Notes under the pieces: model-generated
Database searches by the model: none
Seen by the model: the letters and a program-made list of their open reading frames with translations, nothing else
Told to the model about the DNA's origin: nothing
Part shown: positions 45,553-54,839 of the stretch, in pieces
How the letters are laid out: every line of letters starts with the position of its first letter
Numbering within the stretch: position 1 is the stretch's first letter
Made by a program: the position numbers and the translations under genes
Origin: Labilibaculum antarcticum
GTDB lineage: Bacteria > Bacteroidota > Bacteroidia > Bacteroidales > Marinifilaceae
Assembly: GCF_002356295.1 (NCBI RefSeq)
Contig: NZ_AP018042.1
Span: 248,001-312,000, forward strand
Length of the DNA stretch: 64,000 bases
Direction of reading: 5' to 3'

Positions 45553-47484
45553 ATGAAGCTAATGAAACAAATTACACTACTAGGACTACTCTCTTGCCTT
45601 TTATTTCTCACGCCTGCTTTTGCAAAAAAAGAAAGCATCAAATATCCTGCATTTACGATTCCCACTGAACTTAAAAAAAATGCCAATGCCGTAGTTCGTT
45701 TAGATCAGGCAGAATTTACTGTTTACTCACCAAAGAATTCAAGTCTAAAGCAAAAAATGGTGATAACAATCCTAAATAAAAAGGGCGAATCGTATGCTTC
45801 AATTCCATTTGGTTACAGTAAATTCATGACTCTCGAAAGTTTAAAAATCACCATATACAATTCGTCAGGTATTCAAATTAAAAAAGTAAAAGATTCCGAA
45901 ATTAAAGACTATAGCTATAGCTCGGCGGGCGAATTAATAGGTGATTCGCGCTATAAAATTTACGAATCACTTCAAAAACAATATCCATATACCATTGAAT
46001 ACGAATCAGAATCAAATTATAAGGGGCTTTTTGTTTATCCAAGCTGGAGAGCTTATCCAGGATATTTAGTAAGTATCGAAAATTCTTCAATGAAAGTAAT
46101 ACTTCCTGAAGAAGAAAATTTACGTTACAAATGCATCAATTACACCGATTCGATAAGTACCTGCACCGAAAATCATGTGAAAATATATCAATGGGGAATT
46201 GACAGTTTACCAGCCTTAAAAAGGGAACCCTACTCTACTGGTGTGCTTTCCCAAGCTCCTCAAATTCTTCTTGCTCCACTCAATTTCGAAATGGATAATT
46301 ATCCGGGCAGTTTAGAAAGTTGGAACAGTCTGGGGAAATGGTTTGCAAGTTTAAATAAGGGACGGGATCAAATTCCAACAGATGAACAGGCTCATATTAT
46401 TGAACTCACAAAAGATTGCCAGACCGATACTGAAAAAGTGAAAGCTTTGTATGAATACATGCAATCAAAAACGAGATATATAGGCATACAATTGGGAATC
46501 GGTGGTAATCAACCATTTCCGGCAGAAATGGTTTCTGAAAAAGCTTATGGTGATTGCAAGGCATTATCCAATTACATGAAATCCCTGCTTAAGGTTGTGA
46601 ACATTCCCTCCAACTACACTTTGGTGCGGGCCGGCGAAAGCAATAGTTTCCAACATATTGATTTTGTGCATGATTATTTCAACCATGTAATTTTACGTGT
46701 TCCTATACAGAACGACACAATTTGGCTCGAATGTACGAGTCAAAAAATGCCTTTTGGCTACCTGGGAACCTTTACGGATGACCGCGATGTATTGTGTGTT
46801 AATAATGAGGGTGGAGAATTATGTCATACTCCTATTTACTCGATGGAAGAAAACCAGCAAATTCAGACAGGTACTTTTACCATACAAACCAATGGGAATG
46901 CAAAAGCTCAAATTACAACCCAATTTTCAGGAATTCAATATGAAAATATAGAAACTCTATACAGCACAAGCAGCGCCGAAGAACAGAAAAAATTCCTTTA
47001 CGAAGAACACATCAATCTGCCCGATTTTACAATTAATGACTATAGTTTAGAAGAAAATAAGAGCAGAATACCATCCTCTGTTTTAAAACTGGATCTTGAT
47101 GTGAGAAACTATGCTTCACAAACCGGCGACCGACTATTTATTCCCCTCAATCAGATCAACAGAATCAGTTACGTTCCGAAAAAATTAAAAAAAAGACTTA
47201 CTGATATTCGCTACGCACGATCAATGGAAGATAGAGACAGCATCTGTTTTATACTTCCCAAAGACTACAAAATTGAAAGCATCCCCAAAAAAAAGATAAT
47301 CGAATCGGACTTTGGATACTACCAAAGAACAATTGAGGTGCTCGACAATAAAGTTTACTACACCCGAATTTACCGCAAACACAAAAACACCTTTAAAGCA
47401 TCCCGTTACGAGGAATTTCGAACTTTCCGAAAAGAGCTCGAAAAAGCAGACAAGCTTAGATTGGTGTTGAAGAAGATAACATAG
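45553..47484 (+). CDS. secreted DUF3857 / transglutaminase-like protein
   Basis: A 643-residue exported protein with a signal peptide ending at LTPAFAKK. The N-terminal half is DUF3857 (about 45-200). A transglutaminase-like domain near 290-400 has EKAYGDCKALSNYM with the catalytic Cys, FQHIDFVHDYFNHVILRV with a His, and a later Asp/Glu. The C-terminal part is a beta-rich domain usual in this Bacteroidota family. Such proteins are periplasmic and of unknown substrate, perhaps peptidoglycan or protein crosslinks. Two Met codons (45553, 45562) are possible starts. Confidence 0.88.
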   Translation: MKLMKQITLLGLLSCLLFLTPAFAKKESIKYPAFTIPTELKKNANAVVRLDQAEFTVYSPKNSSLKQKMVITILNKKGESYASIPFGYSKFMTLESLKITIYNSSGIQIKKVKDSEIKDYSYSSAGELIGDSRYKIYESLQKQYPYTIEYESESNYKGLFVYPSWRAYPGYLVSIENSSMKVILPEEENLRYKCINYTDSISTCTENHVKIYQWGIDSLPALKREPYSTGVLSQAPQILLAPLNFEMDNYPGSLESWNSLGKWFASLNKGRDQIPTDEQAHIIELTKDCQTDTEKVKALYEYMQSKTRYIGIQLGIGGNQPFPAEMVSEKAYGDCKALSNYMKSLLKVVNIPSNYTLVRAGESNSFQHIDFVHDYFNHVILRVPIQNDTIWLECTSQKMPFGYLGTFTDDRDVLCVNNEGGELCHTPIYSMEENQQIQTGTFTIQTNGNAKAQITTQFSGIQYENIETLYSTSSAEEQKKFLYEEHINLPDFTINDYSLEENKSRIPSSVLKLDLDVRNYASQTGDRLFIPLNQINRISYVPKKLKKRLTDIRYARSMEDRDSICFILPKDYKIESIPKKKIIESDFGYYQRTIEVLDNKVYYTRIYRKHKNTFKASRYEEFRTFRKELEKADKLRLVLKKIT

Positions 47485-47489
47485 TCTGA

Positions 47490-47583
47490 AAAGTCAAACG
47501 GTCAAACAGTCGAATGGTCAAACGATCGAATAGTCAAACAGACGAACATTCGAACAATCGAACGGTCAAACAGTCGAACTGTC
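47490..47583 (+). repeat. 8-bp tandem repeat array, forward orientation
   Basis: About eleven units of 8 bp (GGTCAAAC, AGTCGAAT, GATCGAAT, AGACGAAC and like variants; consensus AGTCRAAC). It lies upstream of the four-helix-bundle gene and has the opposite orientation to the array at 48048-48175. Confidence 0.9.
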
Positions 47584-47636
47584 CATGTAGAAAGTAAGAA
47601 TAATAAAACGTTAGTATTAATATTAGTTTAAAATAA

Positions 47637-47996
47637 ATGGCAAATATTGAAAGTTTTGAAGATTTAAAAATATGGCAAGATTCCCGAAGTCTAGTTGCTT
47701 TAATATATAACTTAATGCAGACAAATAAGGATTACGGATTTAAAGATCAGATACAAAGAGCATCTGTATCCATCATGAATAATATAGCCGAAGGGTTCGA
47801 ACGAAATTCAGACGCAGAATTTAAAAGGTTTCTGGATATTGCCAAAGCTTCCTGTGGAGAAGTACGCAGCATGTTGTATCTAGCCGAAGACTTAAAATAC
47901 ACCTCTAAAAAAGAAGCCGAAGAGTTCCGCACAAAATGCAGTTATTTATCAGGAGGAATTGCAAATCTTATGAAATACCTAAAATCCCAAAAATGA
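47637..47996 (+). CDS. four-helix-bundle protein (S23 / 23S rRNA IVS type), copy 1
   Basis: A 119-residue helical protein of the family first seen inside 23S rRNA intervening sequences and related in fold to Avd of diversity-generating retroelements. Markers are FEDLKIWQDSRSL, DQIQRASVSIMNNIAEGFERNSDAEFKRFLDIAKAS and EVRSMLYLAEDL. It forms a homopentamer in known structures and probably binds nucleic acid; its role is not established. Here it is not in rRNA. It lies between two 8-bp repeat arrays of opposite orientation. A close paralogue is at 56043-56399, in the same kind of setting. Confidence 0.92.
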   Translation: MANIESFEDLKIWQDSRSLVALIYNLMQTNKDYGFKDQIQRASVSIMNNIAEGFERNSDAEFKRFLDIAKASCGEVRSMLYLAEDLKYTSKKEAEEFRTKCSYLSGGIANLMKYLKSQK

Positions 47997-48047
47997 TCAT
48001 CTGACTCCCGAATTATTGGGAGCTTCTTAACACCGTCATTCGAGATT

Positions 48048-48175
48048 TTGACCTTTTAGACTGTTCGACCATTCGACTTTTTAAGACATTTCAAGACCAT
48101 TAGACCTTTTAACTTCTCAAGATTTTTTCGAGATTATTCAGTCATTAGACGTTGGACTGTTTGACTGTTAGACTA
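48048..48175 (-). repeat. 8-bp repeat array, reverse orientation
   Basis: Degenerate units of the complementary form (GACTGTTC, GACCATTC, GACTGTTT, GACTGTTA) extend to the stop of the response-regulator gene. Together with 47490-47583 they bracket the four-helix-bundle gene as an inverted pair. Confidence 0.82.
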
Positions 48176-49345
48176 TTAATACACCGGAAGGTGAAAAGAT
48201 ACCCGAACACCACCTTCGTTCAGATTGACCACCTCAACTTTGGCTTTATGCAGATCCATTACTAATTTAACGACCACTAAGCCTGCTGTAAAACGGTTAA
48301 AATCTTGTCTTCTGTCTTCCTTGTTTAGCTCAAAAAAGTGGAAGGTATAGTCTACTTCTGATGGCGAAAAATGCACTCCTAAATCCTGAACAAAAACTTT
48401 AACACTCTGGCCTTCGAGCGAAGCGCCAACAAAAACTTCCGAACGTGAAGGTGCATTAGTAATTGCATTTTCAATTACTTTCTCCATGCTGATACCAAGC
48501 AATTTCTCGTCACCACGAATGATGTAATTTTTAGGAATATCTATTTTTAATTTAACCTTTCGTTCCGAAATCAATGGTTTTAACTTTTCAATACTACTTT
48601 TTACGACCTCGTAAACCGAAATGCCTAATATTTTCATTTCATAACGATCAAATCGCAAGGCCGAAAGCAATAATGCCATATCCGAAACACCAGTCAGTTT
48701 TTCACATGCCTGAATAATGTAACGTACGTATTTAAGATTAGTCTTATTCTTGATGGAAAATTCTAACATTTCAGCAAACCCCACAATACCGTTTAGTGGC
48801 TCTCTTAATTCAGTTGACATGAGCGACAAGAAATCATTCTTGGCATCTTCAAGAGTAGAAAGTTGATGGTTTGCATGTTCCAGATTTTTATTTGATTCGA
48901 CCAACTCCATGGTTCGGGCAGCAACCCGCTCTTCCAATTCCAAGTTCATCATTTTCAACTCCTGATTCTTGTATTTTAAATCAAGATGCGTATTCACTCT
49001 GGCAATTAATTCCTGCGGATTAAATGGTTTTGTCACATAATCCTGAGCTCCTGTTTCAAAGCCTTTAATAATAGCTTCTTCATCAACTCTGGCAGTAAGA
49101 AAAATTACGGGAACATCCTTTGTTTTATCTTTCGATTTCAAATACTCACAAACCTCATAACCATCCATTTCAGGCATCATGATATCGAGCAAAACCAAAT
49201 CAAAACTTTCAGTAACGCATAATTTAAGGGCATCTTGCCCATTTAGGGCATAACTAATTTTGTAGGAGTCATCGGAAAGAATGGATTGTAAAACTTTAAT
49301 ATTATCCAGTATATCATCAACAATTAAAATCTGGTATTTATTCAT
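48176..49345 (-). CDS. response regulator fused to a degenerate histidine kinase module
   Basis: A 389-residue cytoplasmic protein. Residues 1-120 are a receiver with Asp10/Asp11, phospho-acceptor Asp54 (LLDIMMPEMDG) and Lys106. A coiled coil follows (about 125-170). The HisKA-like box reads LSLMSTELREPLNG, with Thr178 where the phospho-acceptor His should be. The ATPase-like domain keeps an N-box (EKVIENAITNA), but its G1 motif is reduced to QDLGVHFSP. So it likely does not autophosphorylate and may act as a receiver-gated scaffold or inhibitor. The codon for Thr (ACT) is unambiguous. No output DNA-binding domain is present. Confidence 0.86.
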   Translation of the reverse strand: MNKYQILIVDDILDNIKVLQSILSDDSYKISYALNGQDALKLCVTESFDLVLLDIMMPEMDGYEVCEYLKSKDKTKDVPVIFLTARVDEEAIIKGFETGAQDYVTKPFNPQELIARVNTHLDLKYKNQELKMMNLELEERVAARTMELVESNKNLEHANHQLSTLEDAKNDFLSLMSTELREPLNGIVGFAEMLEFSIKNKTNLKYVRYIIQACEKLTGVSDMALLLSALRFDRYEMKILGISVYEVVKSSIEKLKPLISERKVKLKIDIPKNYIIRGDEKLLGISMEKVIENAITNAPSRSEVFVGASLEGQSVKVFVQDLGVHFSPSEVDYTFHFFELNKEDRRQDFNRFTAGLVVVKLVMDLHKAKVEVVNLNEGGVRVSFHLPVY

Positions 49346-49508
49346 TTCCGGTAAATTTATTAGTCATCAGTAGTTATAAAAAAACAAGCAAGACTCTGTG
49401 TATTTAACATTTACATCATCTCTCAATTGCAATGCATAAATATAACACATAATTCTATACATAAAACTACAAACTATATTTTTTTTGTGCGGCTGGTTAT
49501 TCTATCAG

Positions 49509-49785
49509 GAAGTCGAACGGTCAAACAGTCGAAGAGTCGAAGAGTCAAACAGACGAACAGTCAAACAGTCAAACAGTCGAAGAGTCGAACAGTCGAACAG
49601 TCAAACAGTCAAACAGTCGAAGAGTCGAACAGTCGAACAGTCGAAAGCCGGACAGTTGAACGGTCAAACAGTCAAACAGTCGAAAGCCGGACAGTTGAAC
49701 GGTCAAACAGTCGAAGAGTCAAACAGTCGAACAATCGAACAGTCGAAGAGTCAAACAGTCGAACAGTCGAAAAGTCTATATATAA
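49509..49785 (+). repeat. large 8-bp tandem repeat array (about 34 units)
   Basis: About 34 units of AGTCRAAC/AGTCGAAG run without gap. A 39-bp higher-order unit with the irregular piece GAAAGCCGGACAGTTG occurs twice (from 49641 and 49680). Both plus-strand reading frames over it are open only because an 8-bp unit gives long low-complexity translation (TVEQSNS-like). No gene lies beside it; the repeat cassettes at 49810 follow directly. Confidence 0.92.
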
Positions 49786-49809
49786 AGAGATTGTTGAATT
49801 TCACCGGAG

Positions 49810-51175
49810 CATCTTGCGGCGCAGAAAAAGATTCTGTTTCATAAAAGCATTTTCACCTGCGCCAATTTAAAATCACACATTCTTATCCCGGGGTGGCATT
49901 CGCTTCGCTCTTTTACCCCGGGCTATAAGTGTTAGAGCCCTTCAGGCTCAGACAAATCAGAACAAGACTACGTATTGTGTCTTTGGACTGTTTGACTTTC
50001 GACCATTTGACTATTCGACTCTTCAAGACTTTTGAACTTAACACCCCTGGCTAAAGCCAAGTGGCAAAGCAACACCTAATTTTTATTACGCCATCTTGCG
50101 GCGCAGAAGAATATTCTGTTTCATAAAAACATTTTCACCTGCGCCAATGTATAATGTTTCATTCTTACCCCGGGCTATAAGCTTTGTAGTCCTTCAGGCT
50201 CGAGAAATAACAATCAGAACAAGACTACGTATTGTGTCTTTGGACTGTTTGACTTTCGACTCTTCAAGACTTTTCCAGACCCTTCAAGACTTTCCATACT
50301 TTTGGAATCTTAACACCCCTGGCTAAAGCCAAGTGGCAAAGCAACACCTAATTTTGATTATAGCATCTTGCGGCGCAGAAAAAGATTCTGTTTCATAAAA
50401 ATATTTTCACCTGCGCCAATTTAAAATCACACATTCTTATCTCGGGGTGGCATTCGCTTCGCTCTTTTACCCCGGGCTATAAGTGTTAGAGCCCTTCAGG
50501 CTCAGACAAATCAGAACAAGACTACGTATTGTGTCTTTGGACTGTTTGACTTTCGACCATTTGACTATTCGACTCTTCAAGACTTTTGGACTTAACACCC
50601 CTGGCTAAAGCCAAGTGGCAAAGCAACACCTAATTTTTATTATGCCATCTTGCGGCGCAGAAGAATATTCTGTTTCATAAAAATATTTTCACCTGCACCA
50701 ATTTATAATGTTTCATTCTTATCCCAGGGTGGCTTTCGCTGTGCTCATTTACCCTGGGCTATCATATTTGAGCCCTTCAGGCTCGATAAATAACAATCAG
50801 AACAAGACTACACATTGTTTCTTTGGACTGTTTGACTTTCGACCATTTGACCTTTGGACCTTTGGACTGTTTGACCATTAGACCTTTTGACTATTCGACT
50901 TTTCAAGACTTTTCAAGACCTTTCCAGACTCTTGTACTCTTAAAAAAATATCCACTGTCTAAAGCCAAATGGCAAAGCAACACCTAATTTTTATTATGCC
51001 ATCTTGTGGCGCAGAAGAAGAAGATGCTGTTTCATAAAAACATTTTCACCTGTGCCAATTTAAAATCAGAACAAGACTACGTATTGTGTCTTTGGACTGT
51101 TTGACTTTCGACCATTTGACCTTTGGACTGTTTGACTTTCGACTTTTCAAGACCTTTCCAGACTTTTGACTCTTT
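49810..51175. repeat. five tandem multi-hairpin cassettes of about 280 bp
   Basis: Copies start at 49810, 50092, 50364, 50646 and 51000 (spacings 282, 272, 282, 354). A full copy has, in order: GGCGCAG pairing with CTGCGCC over about 35 bases; CCCGGGGT pairing with ACCCCGGG; GAGCCCTTCAGGCTC; a conserved AACAAGACTACGTATTGTGT; a decayed reverse 8-bp array (TTGACTTTCGACC type); and CCCCTGGCTAAAGCCAAGTGGC-type hairpins. The fifth copy lacks the middle part. The CCCGGGG/ACCCCGGG and GCCCTTCAGGC pieces resemble REP-type elements of Bacteroidota; no REP-associated transposase is in the window. Confidence 0.85.
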
Positions 51176-51179
51176 TCCT

Positions 51180-52580
51180 CTAAAATATCCCTTTCTTGTA
51201 AATTCTCAAAAAACACCCCACATTGTCTTTGTACATTTCTCCCTGATCCATTGTTATGGCAAAACTCATTTCGAACGGGAGTGTGTTTTTTGGCAATTGC
51301 AGCTCCAACATAGCTGATAATTGCTCTCGCACTCCCTCCTGGTTACCATATGTTCCCCAGTTTTGAGAATAGCTAATTAACGTGCGGTACGGAACTTTAT
51401 GAAATAGATGGCCTTTAATACCCAAATGATGAGCGACTATCCGATTGTTGCTAACACCTAATGTAAAACCATCCTCGTTTACCTCTTTAGGAGTGAAAAA
51501 AGGAATGCCCAAAGTTCTGCCGTAATGAGTCCATCCAGATCGATAAATTCCATTATTGAAATAACTATCTCGACCAGTATAAAGACCTCCATCTGGTTTA
51601 ACACCAGCTAAACTTCCAGATTGATATTTGGTGTAATAATTCTCATACATCACCGATTGCACCAAAGCTTTTTCGGCTTTGAATCTGGCAAACAAACCAG
51701 TTACCCCATCGGGGCGAGTGATGTAAATGCCCGAATGATCCTCAAACATGGTTTGCCGGTACAATTCCCAATCTACTTTCTCTGTTTTGTAATGAACATG
51801 AATGTCCCATCCGCCCAAGTGATTGCCCAAGGCATTTTCGACTTCGCCAGCCAATTGACCTTCAGTGCCTCCTTTGGCCACCAGCATACGGGCATAATTT
51901 TCCAGATTTGTTGAAATTTCTCCTATTTCAGGATCAGAAGAACGTCCATCATACTGAACGTAATGCTGAAATCCAAGCACTAGATTCAATTTTCGATCTC
52001 CGCCCAATTTCACATACACATTTTTGTAATGAACCCGGGTATTGGCAACATAGCGGTCGTCGAGCATGATTCCCTCTGAGAACATTCCCTTTACAGATAC
52101 CCAATCGCCTATATAAGGAAGCTCCCAATAATCTTGTGTCCCGATTGAAATTCTTGGAATGGGACGGGCATTATTGGACAGGAACAAATTTCCATTGATA
52201 GCCGACAAATTATCGAATTGAATGTCTTCGTAACGCGAACCAACTGACAGCTGAAGCTTCTTCCAGCGAAATCGACCGTATGCCTGACTGATCATGCCAT
52301 CAACATCATCTGCGATTGAACCTGATAAGCTCAATCCAAATTCATGATCGAAATCAGAAGCATCCGAATTAGTAAATTGAGTAAATACCGACAGATCAGT
52401 CACCAAAGAATTTTCATTGGGAATACGACCATTCTGATTGCTCACTGACCAAAAAGGCAAGTTCGATTTGGATGAAATATTTGTTGTTGCGCCTAGTTCG
52501 TAATTGACTTTCTTTTGCCCGTAAGTCAAATTTACGAAACAAAGAATGACTGCAGCGATTACTAATTTCTTATGGATCAT
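51180..52580 (-). CDS. capsule assembly Wzi family protein
   Basis: A 466-residue outer-membrane barrel with a signal peptide ending at LTYGQ (about 22). The N-terminal NYELGATTNISSKSNLPFWSVSNQNGRIP and the strand-rich body (MISQAYGRFRWKKLQLSVGSRYEDI, MFSEGIMLDDRYVANTRVHYKNVYVKLGGDRKLNLVLGFQHYVQYDG) match the Wzi/CapAssemb_Wzi family. Wzi binds capsule at the surface in enterics; in Bacteroidota it is often near LPS or capsule genes. Here it stands alone between repeat blocks, with a degenerate 8-bp array touching its 3' end. Confidence 0.88.
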   Translation of the reverse strand: MIHKKLVIAAVILCFVNLTYGQKKVNYELGATTNISSKSNLPFWSVSNQNGRIPNENSLVTDLSVFTQFTNSDASDFDHEFGLSLSGSIADDVDGMISQAYGRFRWKKLQLSVGSRYEDIQFDNLSAINGNLFLSNNARPIPRISIGTQDYWELPYIGDWVSVKGMFSEGIMLDDRYVANTRVHYKNVYVKLGGDRKLNLVLGFQHYVQYDGRSSDPEIGEISTNLENYARMLVAKGGTEGQLAGEVENALGNHLGGWDIHVHYKTEKVDWELYRQTMFEDHSGIYITRPDGVTGLFARFKAEKALVQSVMYENYYTKYQSGSLAGVKPDGGLYTGRDSYFNNGIYRSGWTHYGRTLGIPFFTPKEVNEDGFTLGVSNNRIVAHHLGIKGHLFHKVPYRTLISYSQNWGTYGNQEGVREQLSAMLELQLPKNTLPFEMSFAITMDQGEMYKDNVGCFLRIYKKGIF

Positions 52581-52746
52581 GGTAAAATATTTACACGAAT
52601 TAAAACAGATTGTACAATTGTACTAATGAATCATCTGGTGATTTGCGAGCACAAATTTAGCATAAATTCATTATTGCACAATATATATTTTAGAACAACG
52701 CAAGCGAGTGTTGTTTATTATTGATTTACCTAAATATCTTCACTGA

Positions 52747-52806
52747 ACATTTCTTCACTAAATGGGTCCCGGTCTCCGGACTATATTCCGAATCCTCCTC
52801 ATTGAC
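52747..52806 (+). repeat. dispersed 60-bp repeat, copy 1
   Basis: A block containing AAATGGGTCCCGGTCTCCGG followed by CCGAATCCTCC and TTGA. The same block recurs at 61927-61986 with very few changes. Confidence 0.8.
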
Positions 52807-52850
52807 TATCATCCATTTCGATTTTTCATTAGTGCTTTCAGATCCCTCGC

Positions 52851-53393
52851 TGCCTCGGGATGACTGCATTAAATTTGTCATAGCAAGAAGCGCAGCGACG
52901 TGGCCGTCTGTTGCTAATTGAACCTCATTAAATCATTCATTTACTGGTTTTTCAGCAATCCCCGAGCTAAAGCTGCGGGGCAAAACATGAGGCTAGTCTG
53001 TAGTTTTGACTTTAAAATTTTAAAATTTTCATTAGTTCGCTTCCTCGGGATAACAGCATTGGATTTGTCATAGCGAGAAGCGCAGCTACATAGCTATCTG
53101 TTGCTAATTGAGCCTCATTAAATTATTCATTTACTGGTTTTTCAGCAATCCCCGAGCTAAAGCTGCAGGGCAAAGAATTAGGCTAGTCTGTAGTTTTGAC
53201 TTTAAAATTTTCAATTTTTCATTAGTTCGCTTCCTCGGGATAACAGCATTGGATTTGTCATAGCGAGAAGCGCAGCTACATAGCTATCTGTTGATAATTG
53301 AGCCTCATTAAATTATTCATTTACTGGTTTTTCAGCAATCCCCGAGCTGAAGCTGCGGGGCAAAGCATGAGGCTAATTACTACAATAGACTTG
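52851..53393 (+). repeat. 190-bp tandem repeat, three copies
   Basis: Copies start at 52851, 53041 and 53231, exactly 190 bases apart; the last is cut short at about 53393. Each has CCTCGGGATAACAGCATTGG (the first is more diverged), GTCATAGCGAGAAGCGCAGC, CTAATTGAGCCTCATTAAAT, TTTACTGGTTTTTCAGC and a CCCCGAGCTAAAGCTGCGGGG hairpin. The GCGAGAAGCGCAGC part belongs to the widespread GCGAGGAGG-type intergenic repeats. There is no long frame and no gene. Confidence 0.88.
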
Positions 53394-54262
53394 GACTCTT
53401 AATCAAAAAAATCCCCTGGCTAAAGCCAAGTGGCAATACAATACCTAATTTTGACTATGGAATAGTGCAGCGCAGAAGAAGATTCTGTTTCATAAAAACA
53501 TTTTCACCTGCGCCAATTTAAAATCACACATTCTTATCCCGGGGTGGCATTCGCTTAGCTCTTTCACCCCTGGCTATAAGCGCTAAAACCCTTCAGGCTC
53601 GAGAAATAACAATCAAAACGAGACTACACTCCCGAATTCCCGGGTGAATACCAACTTCCGGTTTTCGACTGTTTGACTGTTCGACTTTCGACTTTTAACT
53701 ATGGAACCTTGCGGCGCAGAAGAAGATTCTGTTTCATAAAAACATTTTCACCTGCGCCAATTTATGATGTTTCATGCCTATTCTGGGGTGGCATTCGCTG
53801 TGCTCATTTACCCAGGGCTATCATATTTGAGCCCTTCAGGCTCGAGAAATAACAATCAAAACGAGACTACACATTGTTTCTTTGGACTGTTTGACTTTTG
53901 ACTATTAGACTCTTCAAGACCTTTCTTCTTCTTCAAACACACCCCTCTGCCTGTCGGCATCTCCCCTTAAAATGGGAGAATTACTACAATGGGCTTAGAC
54001 TCTTAACACCACTGGCTAAAGCCAAGTGGCAAAGCAACTCTATACACTTTGACTTTAGGACATTTGACTCTTCAGGACCTTTCAAGACTCTTCGACTCTT
54101 TTTTTAAAAAAAATCCACTGGCTAAAGCCAAGTGGCAAAACAACACTTTACACTTTGACTTTCGACCTTTTGACTATTCGACTCTTCAAGACTCTTCAAG
54201 ACTCTTCAAGACATTTCCAGACCCTTCAAGACCTTTCCAGACTTTTTCCTCTTTTCTTTGCA
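53394..54262. repeat. further multi-hairpin cassettes, partly decayed
   Basis: Two longer copies of the 280-bp cassette (near 53457 and 53702) and two short ones (near 54009 and 54113) that keep only GGCTAAAGCCAAGTGGCAA and the reverse 8-bp array (ACTCTTCAAG units at 54180-54240). A plus-strand frame across them is low-complexity. No gene is seen between 52581 and 54449. Confidence 0.82.
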
Positions 54263-54449
54263 AAGGATTGTAATTCCGCTCGTAATTATACTGATTATAA
54301 GTATTCCACGAACAAGCATTAAACACCTTCTAAACCACTAATAATTAGGATGAAGAATTTAAGTTGGCAACATTTACATCTTGTCTTGTCAATTTTTTTG
54401 TTTAGTTTTACAGAGAAATTAGAACACTACTACTACAAAATTATTACCA

Positions 54450-54587
54450 ATGGAAAATTTACCAAAGGAAATTGCAGATGCAATTAAAAATGGCATGGAC
54501 GAAAGCCAACTCATTCAAATGGCTACCCGCCTATTGGAAAAAGGGGATCAGAAAAATGCCGCCAGAGTATTGGAATACTGTATCTAG
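54450..54587 (+). CDS. small protein of 45 residues, unknown function
   Basis: MENLPKEIADAIKNGMDESQ is followed by LIQMATRLLEKGDQKNAARVLEYCI. It is predicted to be all helix, with a TPR-like A/L spacing (ATRLLEKGDQKNAARVLEY). An A-rich leader (TTATTACCA) precedes the ATG, and a strong terminator begins 14 bases after the stop, which supports a real, separately transcribed gene. A longer frame overlapping it in another phase is a shadow. It is the only gene-like island within about 2.3 kb of repeat DNA. The partner is unknown. Confidence 0.65.
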   Translation: MENLPKEIADAIKNGMDESQLIQMATRLLEKGDQKNAARVLEYCI

Positions 54588-54600
54588 AAATCCAAGACAC

Positions 54601-54646
54601 AACAAATCCCCAAAAGAATATTTTCTTTTGGGGATTTGTTTTTTTA
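54601..54646 (+). terminator. intrinsic terminator after the small protein gene
   Basis: A 16-bp stem, AACAAATCCCCAAAAG with its perfect complement, has an 8-base AT loop and is followed by seven T. Confidence 0.88.
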
Positions 54647-54744
54647 TTTTGTCTTTACTAAAGCGCCTGCGCCAATTTTTCTGGACCCGAGAATCGGCAA
54701 CCAAAATAATCTGTAAAATTAATGAATCTCCTTCTTATTTTTGT

Positions 54745-54830
54745 TTAGCAGTATGCCAGAAGATTGCCGCATCGTACCTCCTCGCTACCGAGCTTGCGAG
54801 ATCACTGAAAGTAATGACAGCAGTGATGAA
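54745..54830 (-). repeat. REP-like element, reverse orientation
   Basis: On the minus strand GCGAGGAGGTACGATGCGGC followed by AATCTTCTGGC is a variant of the dispersed GCGAGGAGGAACGACGTGGC repeat found at 61131 and 62084. It ends at the stop of the guanylyltransferase gene. Confidence 0.72.
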
Positions 54831-54839
54831 CAAACAGTA

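Noticed and set aside
49427-49870. Two long plus-strand frames rich in Ser, Gln, Thr, Val, Glu and Arg
   Set aside because: They are open only because of the 8-bp tandem array; translation is pure low complexity and two frames are open at once. Not genes.
49810-51175. Insertion sequence
   Set aside because: No transposase frame and no terminal inverted repeats around a gene; better described as repeat cassettes.
52851-53393. CRISPR or coding repeat
   Set aside because: The unit is 190 bp without spacers and carries stops in all frames.
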